Assembly: GCA_020809705.1 (NCBI GenBank)
Contig: CP085830.1
Coordinates: 2,604,001-2,668,000, forward strand
DNA: 64,000 nucleotides
Source of the DNA: Calonectria ilicicola
Taxonomy: Eukaryota; Ascomycota; Sordariomycetes; Hypocreales; Nectriaceae
Direction: 5' to 3'
This document shows positions 36,097 to 48,248 of the stretch, in pieces. The notes below the pieces were generated by a model. It worked only from the letters and a program-made list of their open reading frames with translations. It was not told where the DNA came from and made no database searches. Numbering within the stretch: position 1 is the stretch's first letter; each line of letters opens with the position of its first letter. The translations under genes were made by a program, and so were the position numbers.

Positions 36097-37986
36097 GGCG
36101 GTTGACGTTATATAAATGCGACAATCTTAGCGGTGATGTGTGTGAAGGCGACAAGAATACAAGCGGCGACGGTCTGTTGGAGAGGCAATTCGTGATCGCT
36201 GTTGGGGGGAGTAGAGTCGTTATCACAGTCAACAAAGAGGGCAAGAGGGATCGCAAGCGGGTAAAGTAATAAACTCTCCTTGCTGCGTGCTGTGTCCACT
36301 TGGTTGTCTAGGGCAGCCAGGAGCTTAGTGCAGGGATTTGCAAAGCTGCTAGGGTCATTTGTTTATATGTACAGTAGTCTGTCTTTGGGGGGCGTGTGCT
36401 TCGGCGAACTGGGGCAGACGAACCGAACCGGACAAGGAAAAATAGAAGAATTGGCAATTTCTCACAAAAATGCTCTGCTCGTAAGCGTATCTGATGGCGA
36501 AGATGGCGTCGTTTGTCCTCGTGAGTATAGAGGAATGCGAGCGTCTGAGATGAATATAACGTGGGCGCGTACCAGCTGCAGGTTGCGAGATCTGAACGAA
36601 ATGGGGCGTGCAACAGCAAGCAGCGAAATGCGTCTGCGAGGTTGTTGCACATCAACATCCCGGCGCAGTGGGGGCCCCGTAATTAACCAGAGCTCGAGTC
36701 GTGGAGCCCCAGCTGTTTGCATTGCAAACTACACAAAAGAAAGCTCGACGAACAGTAGACCTGCAAGCCCGTGCCTGGTTTTGTTTAGCCAATGCTTCAT
36801 GGATGCAACGTTGAGCGCCGGTGTCAGCTCGCCCCCAGAGCAGAGCGGACCTGGGGCAGAAACATGCCAGGTACCAGGCCGCAGGCAGGAACCCTCGGGC
36901 TGATCACAAGAAGCGCGCCATGACCGATAGGTCCTCTTCTCTCTCTCCTCGCCTCGCACAAGCCGGGATTGGAAAAGCAAACATGTCTCGCTCGAGTGCG
37001 CTAATTCTGCTGCAGCCCGTATGTACGTATGGGCGGTTAGGTACCTCGTCTGCCGTTTCCCACCATCTTTCAGCTGATGTGGACAAAAATAAATAAATTT
37101 ATATAAACAAATAAGAGAAAAATAAAGTGAAATAAATAAATTTATATTAATTTTCAATGTTTATTCCCCTCCTCTAGTCAACAATTCCATAGCTGTTTTT
37201 CTTTCTTTCTTTCTTTCTTTTTCTTTTTTTTTTTTCTTTCCTGTCTTTTTTCCCAAGGCAGAAAAATCCTTGGGGCACGAATGTCAGTGTCTGGCGCTAC
37301 GCTCCTAACCCGAGGTGCGGCTGGTGAGACTGGATACGAGAGAGCAAGCCATCTTGGGCAGACTATTGGCATCTCTTAGACGAGATAAACAATTTACGCC
37401 TCAACTTGGCTAGCTCAGCCCGTCTCATTCTAGACCCTGAGACACACCCCATCTGATCAGGCTAGGCTAGGTAGGTCTGCGTATGATGTCGTTGTGGCGG
37501 CACCCTGGCTCGCAGGCCTGACTCCCAAGCGGGCGTCTCCTTGGCAACCGATTAACCCACACCGTTCTGTTTTTGTAGGTGCATACTCAAGCATAATCGA
37601 GTACCTTGGTCCCATGCAATGCAGCGACAATCCCATTGTGTGTCTGTACTTACTCATCCAATTCCCTCTGCATTTGGTATTTGGATTTTTTCTCGTTTCT
37701 CCAATCCTTCTTGCCAAACCCTAAGCGCAGGCCGACGAGAAACACCAAGCGAGACGCTATCTAATCCCCATTGCCTCCACGTCCACAGCTTCGCCCGCCT
37801 CCACATCCCTCGCCTTGTTCCGTGGTCCACCACCAGCCTTACATTCGGCCGTCCCACAACTTTCCTGGATATGCCTATTTCGCCATCAAGTAGGGCTTCC
37901 TCATAGTATTCTTGATCGCATCGCACGCGGCTTTCCTAAGCCAGCTACCAAAATCTCGAGGGAGATTCTGCGGTCATCCTTACACA
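36097..37986. promoter_or_regulatory. Divergent promoter region of kinase and CYK3
   Basis: 1.9 kb between two start codons facing away from each other. An A/T-rich segment at 37086-37170 carries two copies of aaataaataaatttatat (37087 and 37130). It is followed by a polypyrimidine tract (37195-37252) with CTTT repeats. Closer to CYK3 the DNA is C/T-rich, consistent with a leader. Short ORFs here are not supported as genes. Confidence 0.5.
37087..37252. repeat. A/T direct repeats and CTTT polypyrimidine tract
   Basis: Two 18-nt A/T direct repeats 43 nt apart are followed about 50 nt later by a CTTT/poly-T tract. Such tracts often mark nucleosome-free promoter DNA in fungi; a role here is inference. 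Confidence 0.6.
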
Positions 37987-40900
37987 ATGGTCCCCGCACC
38001 GCCACCTTTACCGACCCGGTTCCCTTGCTGGTGCAGGGCTGTATATTCCTGGGGAGGAGAGGTATGTTTAGTCCTTTAGCATCGTCGTCTCACTTAATGG
38101 CTGACGTTTAACAGTCAAAACGAGATCTTGGTTTCATCGAGGGGGACTTGATCGAGTGCCTGAATGCCGGAGATGGATCGTGGTGGGTAGGACGACTCTA
38201 TCGAGACCGAAGGACCGTCGGTTCATTTCCATCCAACTTTGTCGAGGTTCTTCCATCCGATTTTAGACCAACCACCAAGACCGTGAGCCCAATTCAAAAC
38301 CCCACAAGCAACGCTGCCAAATCAAAATCATTCCGAAAACCCTTCGAGGCGTACGCAAAGGCACCCCATTACACAGCAGCAAAACAACCCGAAGTTTTTC
38401 GAGAAGCTCCTAAACCACGAGTTAGAGAAGACTCCAACGGCTCCTACTCTAAAAAGAAACGCCAGATCTCCAGAAGTCCTTCACCAGCGCCGCCACCACA
38501 ACAGCACTATGGCTCAAGAGCTCCATCGCCTGCCCCATCTCATAGATCGCATGGATACGGTTCTCGGGGTCCTTCCCCGGTGCCTCCTCAAGAATATGCT
38601 TCAAGAGGTCACTCTCCAGTCCCTCCTCATCCTTACAGCGGAAGGGGACCTTCTCCAGTTCCTCCTCCCACACACGCTTACATTTCAAGGGGCCCTTCGC
38701 CAGCCCCCCCTCCCCATCATGGATATGTAGACCGAGGTCCTTCGCCTATTCCACCACATGGCTATGGCGACAGAGGCCCTTCCCCTGCTCCTTCATTCCG
38801 CCCCCGTAGCTTCCGAGGAAGTCAAGAGCGTGATGACTCTCCCGCCCCTCCACCACCGCCGCCACACAGGCACGTCGCGCGAACAGGCTCTAATGATTTG
38901 CATCGCGGTTCGATGGAGCTCGTTCGCCATGGGTCCAACCTCCAACATGGGTCGATGGAACTTGTTCGTCATGGATCCAATCTACAGCATGGGTCAATGG
39001 AGCTCGTTCGTCATGGATCCAACCAGCAGCGTGGATCAATGGAATTTGCTCGTCATGGATCGAACATGCATTCGAGTTCTATGGAGTTGGTGCGCCATGG
39101 CTCCAACTTGCAACATGGCTCGATGGACCTTGTACGGCACGGATCTGACTTGCATCGAGGTTCAAGAGATTTAGTCCGACATGGGTCTGACTTGCACCAC
39201 CGAGGTTCAGTAGACATCTCACGGCATGGATCCCATATGTCGCAGAACTTCTCTAGGCAGAACTCCCACAACTCATATCAGCCTCCGCCCCATCCAGTTA
39301 GGCACAACTCTAAAGCTTCATTTGATGACAGAAACTACGTACCTTATACCCCGGGTGCCATGTCTCCTACTCCCCCTTCTCCAGCCGGCATGACACCGTC
39401 GCCTCTCCGGGAAGCAATGGATGGAGTAATGGAACAGCTAGACCAGCTTGAAGGTCTAGGCGCTTCCCATGAGGACGAGGAACCGGAAGCCCCGCTTGAC
39501 CCCTGGTCCCCAGAGTCATTCGACATGCTATCGCAGCGTACACATAGACAACCTCAAGAACGACCCAGGCCCAGGACATCATTGGGTATAGCACAGTCAG
39601 ATGAGGGATATGAGACGACCGGCGAGTCCTCTCAAGAAGTTTCTTACCAGAGCGGGACTCAGGGTGATGACAAGCTAAGCAACTACGTCCAGCGTATGGA
39701 GAAGCAGTTTGAACAACTTCATCGATCAAATTCGAAGATGAGCGATCATCCGCCGCCTCCACCCCCGAAGAATGTGCCATATGAGCGCCCCAAATCGTCA
39801 ATGGGAAGCTCGGTATCGTCCAGCCGCAGAATTCGAGCGCGAAAGTCGGCCTTCGAGATCGGCCGGGGCATCACAAGAACGTCCACAACGAAGACGAATT
39901 CTACTAATGCGTCATCAGGGGTTCAGAGTAACACTAGCTCTTCAACCCAGAGCAGCGGCAGGACACTGTGGAGCGGCACCTCAGCAGGCGCATTCAGCAC
40001 TACCAGTGCTGGCAGCATGGCTAGAAATGGTAACCACACGCGCACTCAGAGTGCCCTAGGAATTCGTGACCTTGACGCAGACAGGCCGGAGACGCCCTTT
40101 ACTGGCGTAACATACCACAGTAGTCATGCTAGCAACGCGAGTGCTTCAAGACCTCACACCCAAGCAGGATTCCACGATGACGCAACCCCAGGCCTCGGAG
40201 GCCTTGTGCAGCCAAAGGCTCCCAAAAGGAACATATTCAGAAAGATCCTTGATACGGCGAAGACCGGTGTCGCCAGCACTCGTGGAGGGCTTGTTGCTGG
40301 ATCAGAGCTAGCTAGTCGCTCTCCATTCGCACGATCTGTCCCTCCTACTTCGAACCCCATGCCTGGCATGGGCAACACCAATTATAGTCGAGATCTGGCA
40401 GCTGATATGGGTCTGAATGGAAGTGTGGACTGGGTTCAAGTACGTCGTGATGTGAATCGATCGAATTCGATCAGCAAAAATGAACAGATTGAGCGTCGTG
40501 AGCGCTGCCAGATGATGGACCACCCGGCATTGAATCCTGTCGATGAGCTTTATGAGGGCGTTGAAGGAGACGAAGGTGCTGACGGCGAGCCTGTGCATGA
40601 GCCCATCAATTACCATACCATCAATCTCAGCCAGGTGGACAAGAATTCACGATTCGTTAGCGGTCTTCCAAGCACCACGACAGCTGCCACCCTCGCAACT
40701 ACGTACGTATGCCGTCCATATAGAAGCGAAGTCCAACGCCTGCGGGCCATCTTTACCTGGGTGTCTGAAAGGATTAATTGGGAGGAGGATTTCGAGGGAG
40801 AAATCGATACTCGACGAGTCATTGCATCCAAGAAGGGCTGTGCAGAAGAATATGCAGTTTTGGTCATGGAAATGTGTGCTGCTGTTGGAATTCACTGCGA

Positions 40901-42110
40901 GATTGTTCGAGGTTATCTCAAATCTCCTGGCGAGGTCCCCGAGATTAACATTATGCCTCGACCAAACCATTGGTGGAATGCTGTTATTGTCGATAATGAG
41001 TGGCGCATGATTGATTGTTGTCTTGCCAGCCCATCCAACCCTAGGCGACATCTATACTCGAGTTGGAGCAACACCTCGGCTGACACATGGTGGTTTCTCA
41101 CTCGCCCTCTCGAATTGTGCTGGACACACATTCCTGAGCACCACAGCCAGCAGCACATTGTGCCTCCTGTCGCCCATGAAACTCTCCTCAATCTTCCCTG
41201 CACTTCGGCTCCTTTCTTCCGTAACGGCTTTGAAATGGTCGACTACAACACATCATTGACGCGGTTGGAAGATCTGGAGATGGTTCATCTAAAGTTCAAC
41301 GTCCCAGCAGACATTGAAGTTGCCGCTGAGGTCGAGGTGCGTGGTTACTCGCGCGACTCAGATGGTGATGTTTTTGAGAGTGGAGATTTGGTAAAAAAGA
41401 GGGCTCTCGCCCAGGCTGAATGGTTCAATGGTGTGAAGCGATACACTATCAAGGCTCTCCTTCCAGGGGATGAAGGCCAAGGCACTCTAAAGATTTATGC
41501 CGGCAAGCGAGGATTGATGCATAGCATTAAAGATATTCCTCACCCACTAGCCTTCGCGCTACCAATCGTCCATACGGGTGAAAACCCCCCGTACGAATTC
41601 GTCACACGACACCCGACGCCTCACGCCCAGAGACACGACATATATGTTGTTCAACCCCAATGCCAGCGACTCGCTTTGAATAATACATTTGTGTTTGCTA
41701 TCAGGCAGCACCCAAGTTCGTTGTCAAATGGGTCACAATCGTCTCTCACCCCATCATCAAACCCTGGTGGTGCAAGCCCTGGACCCTATGCCCGTCCAGG
41801 CTCGGCTCTAAGCATGAATGCCTCAAGTGTCAGCGGCTCCAACCCCAGTTCTGCCAGTGGCGTGGTGTCTGGCAAGAAACCTGCGAAGCTTGCAATTCAA
41901 ACACCTGGAGGTAAGATCCTTCGTCTTATGCGGAAGGAGGATCGCAAGGGCATTCACGTTGGACGACTTTCTAGCAGTGACGAAGTCAGCGATGGAGGCA
42001 CATGGGAGACAATTATCAAATGCTCAGAAAAGGGAGTATGGAGAGGTCTAGTTCTGGCAGACCGCACGGCGCGATGGTGCGTGTTTGCTGAATGGGTCTG
42101 CATGGGTTAA
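37987..42110 (+). CDS. CYK3: Cytokinesis protein Cyk3 (SH3 plus transglutaminase-like domain)
   Basis: Protein of 1356 residues acting at the actomyosin ring and septum. Exons are 37987-38061 and 38115-42110. The SH3 domain lies at about residues 13-68 and is split by the intron: AVYSWGGE, then DLGFIEGDLIE and GSWWVGRL, ending GSFPSNFVEVL. Next is a long disordered part: about eight RGPSPxPP-type proline repeats (DNA 38472-38797), eight tandem 14-residue units (38901-39239) and Ser/Thr-rich sequence. The transglutaminase-like domain follows from about residue 860. His977 in NHWWNAV and Asp992 in MIDCC match the triad. At the catalytic Cys position the sequence is GCAEEYA, where Ala935 aligns with the active Cys of GxCxxxA, so the domain is probably non-catalytic, as described for yeast Cyk3. 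The first exon was chosen because it completes the SH3 domain. Confidence 0.94.
38472..38797 (+). repeat. Proline-rich RGPSPxPP repeats in CYK3
   Basis: About eight imperfect units of 13-15 residues, each with an (R/S)(G/S/A)PSP(A/V/I)P core and a spacer usually carrying an aromatic or Gly residue. The PxxP content suggests ligands for SH3 proteins of the septation machinery. Confidence 0.85.
38901..39239 (+). repeat. Eight tandem 42-nt units in CYK3
   Basis: Units of 14 residues with consensus RGSMELVRHGSNLQ are repeated eight times; the last has one extra residue. RHGS is retained in every unit. DNA identity is high between the early units and lower in the last three, suggesting recent expansion at the 5' side. 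RHGS contains a basic residue upstream of Ser, a possible kinase site. Confidence 0.9.
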
Positions 42111-42905
42111 TAATACAACTACGTCGGCTATTTGGTACTGGAGCATCGGAATTTTGGGGAGATGTATGACCGGAGTTTCTCGCGCTACTATATGTTGTTT
42201 GATTAATACTTTTCTTGGGGGAAATGCATGCCCTGGCGCTGAGGTTTTGGCTTCGCTAGTTTTTTCTTCTTTTACTTCTAGACTAGCATTGGCATTTGGT
42301 TTTGGAATCTGGACAAGATGTGGAAAAAGCAACGGAGGTGTATTACGGCCTGTCTAAATGTGTAATAGTACTGGACGACATTAGCATTGGAGCACGCTAT
42401 TTGCGCAAATATTATTCAGACTTGTTTTGTTTCGCTTGCTTGTTTATTTGTTATTGTTTTTCCTTAACTGATGCTATAACATGACACTTAATATCCATGA
42501 ACGACATTAGGCCGAGTTTTGCCATCTTTTATCATCATGCCGCGCTTGTAAGTCGAGGTTCGGGGCCATGGTTCAGGTCAAAGCGCCAGTGCGCTAGAGG
42601 CTCGTGGTTCAGCCAATCACGGAGTTCTACGACACGACCAGGATGGTCGCACTCCCGACCTTGATCCTTCACGCGGAACATCGAAAACGACACGCCAAAC
42701 AACATCGACGTAGACGACGAACCATCCGAACGATCCGGACACATTCAAGAGCCCGTCCGACAGCCCGAGTAACGAGGGCAAGCCGCGCCGACTCCGCTCA
42801 TCCCCCGAAATGTCATGAGTCGGCACCGCGCCAGCCTGCGCCCCGCGACTACAGTATACTTCGCATCTGGATGGAAATCATCGAGTTCAGGCTGAGCTTC
42901 AGGCC
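42111..42905. promoter_or_regulatory. CYK3 3' flank and MAU2 upstream region
   Basis: About 0.8 kb between two genes read in the same direction. The first half is T-rich (3' UTR-like). The second half is GC-rich with several short ORFs and leads into the MAU2 start. No separate gene is supported. Confidence 0.45.
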
Positions 42906-45900
42906 ATGAGCTACCGCGGCCCCCAGGCCTTCCACGGCCAGGGCCAGCAGGGCCAGCAGCCGGTCATGCCATCTCCCGGAGGCATGAACCGGTCTGTCGC
43001 GCCCTACATGGCTACCGGCGGTCCCAACGGCACTCAGGGTGTTCAGCAGCAGTACGCGAACCCCCAGCAACAATATTATCCAGTTCAGGGACACCAACCG
43101 CAGCAACAGCAGCAACAGTACCTCCAGCAGATGCAGCAGCAGCAGCAGCAAATGGCGCACTATGGTGGAATGGCGTATCAAGGATTCGATGCCGCGAGGC
43201 AGGCGTATCCTAACGGAGGTCATGCCCAGATGCATCAGCAGTCTGCAGCCTCGCAGTATGCGTCGCCAGGAAATGTGTGGCAGCAGCAGCAGCAGCCACA
43301 GCAGCATCAGATGATGTATCAGCAGCAACAATTCCAGCCTCAGCAGCACTCGCAGCACATGTTTCAACAACATGTAGCCTCGCCCCAGCAGCAGCAACAA
43401 CAGCAGCATCAGTCGCAACACATCTCATCGCCGCAGCCGAGGACGCCTTCCATCTCTCATCAGCATGGCTACCGGCTTCCGCAACCGCAAACACCGCAGA
43501 TGCAACATCAGCAACCGCAGCAGCAGCAACAGCACTACACGCCCCAGCAGCAGAGTCGCCAGCACCATCAACACCAGCCCCAGCACCAGCCCCAGGTCCA
43601 GCGAGCTAATTCGCATTCAACAACCCAGCAGCTTAGTCAACAGCATGGGCAGCAAACAATGCAACAACCGGTCCACGAGACGCGTCAAGAATCTGCTCAA
43701 CCAGTTCAGGTGCCCGCCCAGGAACAACATGCACAGCAACCTCCTCCCGTTGAAACCGCGCCCGAACCCGTTCCTGAACCTGCACCCGAGCCAGTGCAAC
43801 CGCAACAACCGACAGAACTTCTCCATAACTATGTGAATCTACAAGACATACAACAAGTACCCTTTTCTCAATCAGTCACGATGGGGCAGACCCAGAGCAC
43901 CATCGCGGCCCCGCCCACGCCTGATACCATCAATCCAGCACAACTAGATAGCATCACTGTTAAACCTATGGACACCTTTTCGGTGAAGCCGATGGATATT
44001 ATGTTGAGCAAAACACCGCAGCCGCAACCACTTTCACTGCCTCAAACAGCTCAAAAGACTGGAGCTGCTACCCCTCGAATCAAGCCCAGCCCCCACTCCT
44101 CCGTCACCAATTCCCCAGCCCTCACAGCCCGGTCTCCCAGTATCACCAAGAAATCTCCTGCCATCACCCCAAAGGCTCGACCGGTTGACACAGTTCAAAT
44201 TATGGTAGCCGTAGCAGAGGAATGCTTCGAGAAAGCGCGGTCCTCAGTACACGATGTTGCCATGTCACTGGATCACGCCCGCGTAGATGAATACCAAAAC
44301 ATGATTACAACTGGATTGGCTTGTTTAGAGGCCTCCCTGCAAAACAACCGCTTAGCTCCACGCCATGAAGCCAGATTGCGACTAAGATATGCCACCATGA
44401 TGCTCGAAGAGACGGAAAACCTGATGGAGGCAGAGACGGCGCTCACCAAGGGGATTACGCTATGCGACAAGGTGAGTACAGGCTCTACGGCGTTTCAAGG
44501 CAGTTATTAACCCCATCCACAGCATCGCATATTTGACTTGAAATATTGTATGCAATACATCATGCTAAAGGTACTATTTCAACGAAGCCACAAGGCTGCT
44601 CTAAATGCTGTCGACCGGCATATCTCGGACTGTGAAGCGTAAGTATTTCCAATGTGTTACCAGAAATACTACAAGCTGAGCAAATCCTAGTTTCAAACAT
44701 ATCCATTGGCTCTACGCCTTCAAACTCCTCAAAGCCACATTTCACATGGAAGTTGGACAGACAGCAGATGCCAGCGCCCTAGACAATATCCGGTCCATCC
44801 AGTCAATAGCCAATGCACGCAACGACAATGCTATCAGCGCGTTCGCTTCAATTCTTGAGGGTCTTATCCTGCTCAAGGCCTCAAAGGATGGTAACATGGA
44901 GAAAGTACAAACTTGCATCGCTCAAGCAAGCAAGTTCCAGTTTGATCCTTCGGTGAACATCATCCAACTTGATATGTTGACCCTTTTGCTTGATCTGGCC
45001 TCCAGTATTAATCATCAGAGCCCCGACATCACGTCCCAGAAATTACGTCTACTACAAAAGAAGCTCGAAGAGTGCGGTGATTGGCACAACGTCAAGGCGG
45101 ATTTTCTCATCCCAGTCCGAAAGCAGCCATCCACGGCGCAGACAATCAGTGCCGATACAACCGCCATTATCCGGGGAGGAGATATGAACTCGCCGGCTGA
45201 CTTTTTAGTCTTATCATTTATGACCAAAATGGAACTGACATCCCTAGTGTGAGTCTCATGTTCAGTTCGTTATGGAGCGTGAAACTAATAAGTCCAAGAT
45301 TTACACTTAGCGGTTTGACCAACTTGCACAGAACATCAAGCGGCCGCAGATCAGTCGAGTATTGGCGCGAGGGCCTCAAAATTCTTGACACATGTAAGTC
45401 ATTGGTCGCTGGTGCTATAGCATGAATAACTCAGTAACCTTGTTCAGGGGATGAAACAACCGTGGGAATCCCTTACGGTGCCTCCGTGTCGTTGCAGGAA
45501 GCTGTCAGGCAACGCGAGTGGCGAATGGAAACGCAGGCCTATCTCAACATTCTCCTTGGCCTTCTCGCTGCCAGTCACTGTCAATGGGGCACGGTGAAGC
45601 AATTCGTTGTGAAGCTGGAGACTCTCATTACACCATCTACGCAGAGCATCCTACGGTTGCTCTCTACCTATCTATCCGGCGTGTACCATCAAGGTACAGG
45701 GGACCTCCAAACCGCCCTATCAATTTTCCAAAGTCCGTCTTTCAGTCTCTCGCAGCGCGGTACAGGCATCAAGGCAGCAAACAGGGAAATGGCCCTTCTT
45801 GCGGCGCTCAACCGACTCTGGATTATGCAGCACAGTACTCAGCGAGATGATCCAGAGACGCTTGACTTGATCGAACAGCTACAACCACTCTGCTCTTCGC

Positions 45901-46280
45901 ATCCCAACATCGATCTGCGCACCGCATGGCACAACGTCATGGCTGCATTGGTTACGGAACCCCCACAACAGCTCAACCACCAGAAACAGCATATCCAAGC
46001 TGCCATGGCTGGTTCCAGGTCCACTAACAATGTACTAGGCGCCGCCGTTACGTTGGCAATCATGAGAAGCCGACTGTTTGAGAATGTCATTGGTGAGCAG
46101 GCTCTTAAAAGCGCTATGGCGGCGGCCAAGCAAGCACAACGCAGCGGCAACATGTTGTGGCAAAGCGTCGCGGACGGAATGTTGGCGCAGTCATATGAAG
46201 TCCAAGGCCAGCACGAGGAGGCAGCGAGGGAATGGGATAAGGCGACGAGGGAGGCGATGGAGGCATTTTCTGGGCGTTGA
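42906..46280 (+). CDS. MAU2: Cohesin loading factor Mau2/Scc4 with Gln-rich N-terminus
   Basis: Subunit of the Scc2-Scc4 loader that places cohesin on chromosomes. Exons are 42906-44471, 44523-44638, 44691-45248, 45311-45393 and 45448-46280, giving 1051 residues. The helical TPR-like cohesin_load region (PF10345) begins near residue 426 with VDTVQIMVAVAEECFEKARS, continues with LCDKHRIFDLKYCMQYI and HIHWLYAFKLLKA, and fills the rest. In front is a very long Gln/His/Pro-rich segment (residues about 45-300, DNA 43039-43812) coded by mixed CAG and CAA, then Pro/Thr-rich sequence with TPK- and SPA-type sites. The Gln-rich extension is much larger than anything in the animal or yeast protein. Exon joins were fixed by frame and by continuity of helices. 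It lies downstream of CYK3 on the same strand and converges on the SF3b4 gene. Confidence 0.87.
43039..43812 (+). repeat. Gln-rich CAG/CAA tract in MAU2
   Basis: More than 700 nt coding mainly for Gln with His, Pro and Ser. Runs are interrupted by CAA and by other codons, which limits slippage. Long ORFs on the opposite strand and in other frames here are by-products of the triplet bias. Confidence 0.9.
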
Positions 46281-46630
46281 TGAAAAGGGGCGTGCTATTG
46301 CGAACCCGGCGTTGAGGCATGGTTTTGCCAACAAAAAAAAACAGGGAACAGTTGAGGTTTTGTATACCAGAGACATTGGGATATATGAGAGCTGTACGAT
46401 ACCTGACCGCCTCTTCATGTAGTGGTCTCATTATTTCTTTGGGGGGAGGGAGCTTAATTAGAGAGTCTGCGATGTGAATCGCCTTCGTTGGTCCTATACA
46501 GAGGGCCTGTTTAAAGGTATTTTTTAAATCTTAGCTGGTGACTCGGTTGAGTCCTGTGAGCATTGACAATCTCGGCATTGCTATGAACCTTGGGTGACAC
46601 GAAGGGCAACAGTTGCGAGGGCGAGTCTGC
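46281..46630. other. Convergent 3' region
   Basis: 350 bp between the stop codons of MAU2 and the SF3b4 gene, holding both 3' ends. A poly-A run lies at 46332-46341. Nothing else is seen. Confidence 0.5.
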
Positions 46631-47769
46631 TCACCGACGTGGGAAGCCAGGGGGGGGCTGGAAACCAGGAGGCGGCATGAAGCCTGGAGGAGCAGGAGGA
46701 GTGCCAGAAGCACCTGGGGGAGGAGTAGGAAATCCGGGCGGGGGAGCAGCGGGAAAGCCTGGGGGAGGCGCTCCACCAGACGGCGGGCGGAAGCTTCCAG
46801 GGTGAAAGTCTGCTGGGTTGTTGAATCCGCCTTGTGACTGTGGAGGTCTTGCTGGCAAGCCAGACGGCGCAGGAGGGAGAGGGGTTGTTGTTCGACCAGC
46901 TCCGCCTGGGGGAGGCACTCCGGCATTGTACGCAGGCGGTCCGCGTGTAGGAGGCGCAAAGCCCGCAGGCATGCCTTGCTGAGGCGCGCCCATGGGAATC
47001 CCCATGGCTGATGGATCGAAACTGGCGGGCGGAGGTGCAGCGGCAGCGGGAGGCGGTTGTAGGAAAGCCTGGGGCACAGGCTGCGCTTCGGGGACAATGT
47101 TCCTCTTCTTGGCCTCGGCGGCCAGCGATCGTTCGGCCTCGTCACCGTGGCGTTCACCACGACCGTCCTTCTTGAAGGCGTACTGCACCGAAACCTCCTT
47201 GCTGAGGATGTACTGACCGTGCAAGTTGGCAATTGCGGCATCGCTGCTCTCGAAGTCGCCAAAGCTCACGAAACCGAATCCCTTGCTCGCGCCGCTCTCC
47301 TCGCGCGCAACCTTGGGCAGGCTAAGAAGTGGTCCGAAACGGCTAAAGGTGTCGTAGAGGATCTTCTCGTCGACCATGCCGTCGAGGTTGCCGATGAAGA
47401 GCTCGGCGCCAACCTCGGCGGCCTTTTGCTTGTCGGCGCTGGCCTTGTTGACGCGCAGCGACTTTCCGTACAGCTTGACGCCGTTCATGACGTTGGCCGC
47501 GTACTCGGCATCGGTGGGCGTGCGGAACTCGACGAAGCCGAAACCTTGGTGCGTCTGGGTGACGCGGTCACGCGGCATGTGGATGTTGTGTATAGGGCCC
47601 ATCTGGAGCATGATCTCGTACACCATGGCCGACGTCGCGCGCTCATCAATGTTTCCGATGTAGACGGTCGCCTCCTTGTCCTGCTCCCTGCCGTGTGTGT
47701 TAGCCCGTGCCATGATCATCGCGTGCATCCAAAGGGGGGGCTCACTCACCAATGCCTGTTTTGCGCCAT
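46631..47769 (-). CDS. HSH49: Splicing factor 3b subunit 4 (SF3b49/Hsh49)
   Basis: U2 snRNP protein that contacts pre-mRNA near the branch site. Exons 47769-47750 and 47687-46631 give 358 residues. The first exon codes only for MAQNRHW (its last codon split), after which EQDKEATVYIGN continues the family start. RRM1 has RNP2 VYIGNI and RNP1 GFGFVEF; RRM2 has RNP2 LFIGNL and RNP1 KGFGFVSF. After about residue 190 comes a Pro/Gly-rich tail with PPGF repeats, typical of SF3b4. The stop is read as TGA at 46631-46633; a GTGAGC just before it could be a donor for one more 3' intron adding a short tail, which I consider less likely. It diverges from TOM7, with 479 bp between start codons. Confidence 0.94.
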
Positions 47770-48248
47770 GATGCCGATGTTGTGTAGGAGGAAGATGCCA
47801 AAAAAGAGACTAAACGAAAATCCGCTTTAGGTTTCAATCGTCAAGATCCTGGCGCAACCGTCCCGTAATCGCACAAAAAGAACCTCCTGTTCGTCGAGCG
47901 CAAAAAAAGTATCGAGACTGGTAGAGCTTTCGTTTCGCCGTGGCAGCTTATCCCAGAAATTTTGGCCAGAGAGGTTGGCATGGCGGCTGCTTTCATGAGG
48001 TGCTAGGTTTTGCCGGGATTGATCCGGGAGCTAGCTGGGCCGCTCGTGCATGCTTGCCGGGGGCGACTTTTTCCATGGTCCGTTCGTCCCATGGCGAAAT
48101 TTTTGGAGACGTTCGAACAACGCCGCGCACCAACAGCTGTCCCGATTGTCATCGCCAACGCCATTGAGGTTATTCTCGCCGGTCCCTCATTTTAATTTCG
48201 GTCCTCACGTCTCGACTCATATCGTCTTTCCCCGTACCGACCGTCAAG
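47770..48248. promoter_or_regulatory. Divergent promoter of SF3b4 and TOM7
   Basis: 479 bp between two start codons on opposite strands. Composition is mixed with no clear TATA element. A shared bidirectional promoter for two housekeeping genes is likely from the arrangement alone. Confidence 0.5.

Noticed and set aside
42849..43421. 190-codon Leu-rich - strand ORF
   Set aside because: By-product of the CAG/CAA tract read on the opposite strand, not a membrane protein.
46531..47262. 243-codon - strand ORF overlapping SF3b4
   Set aside because: Alternate frame of the Pro/Gly-rich tail; low complexity.
47147..47830. 227-codon + strand ORF
   Set aside because: Antisense to the SF3b4 RRM region; open frame explained by codon bias.
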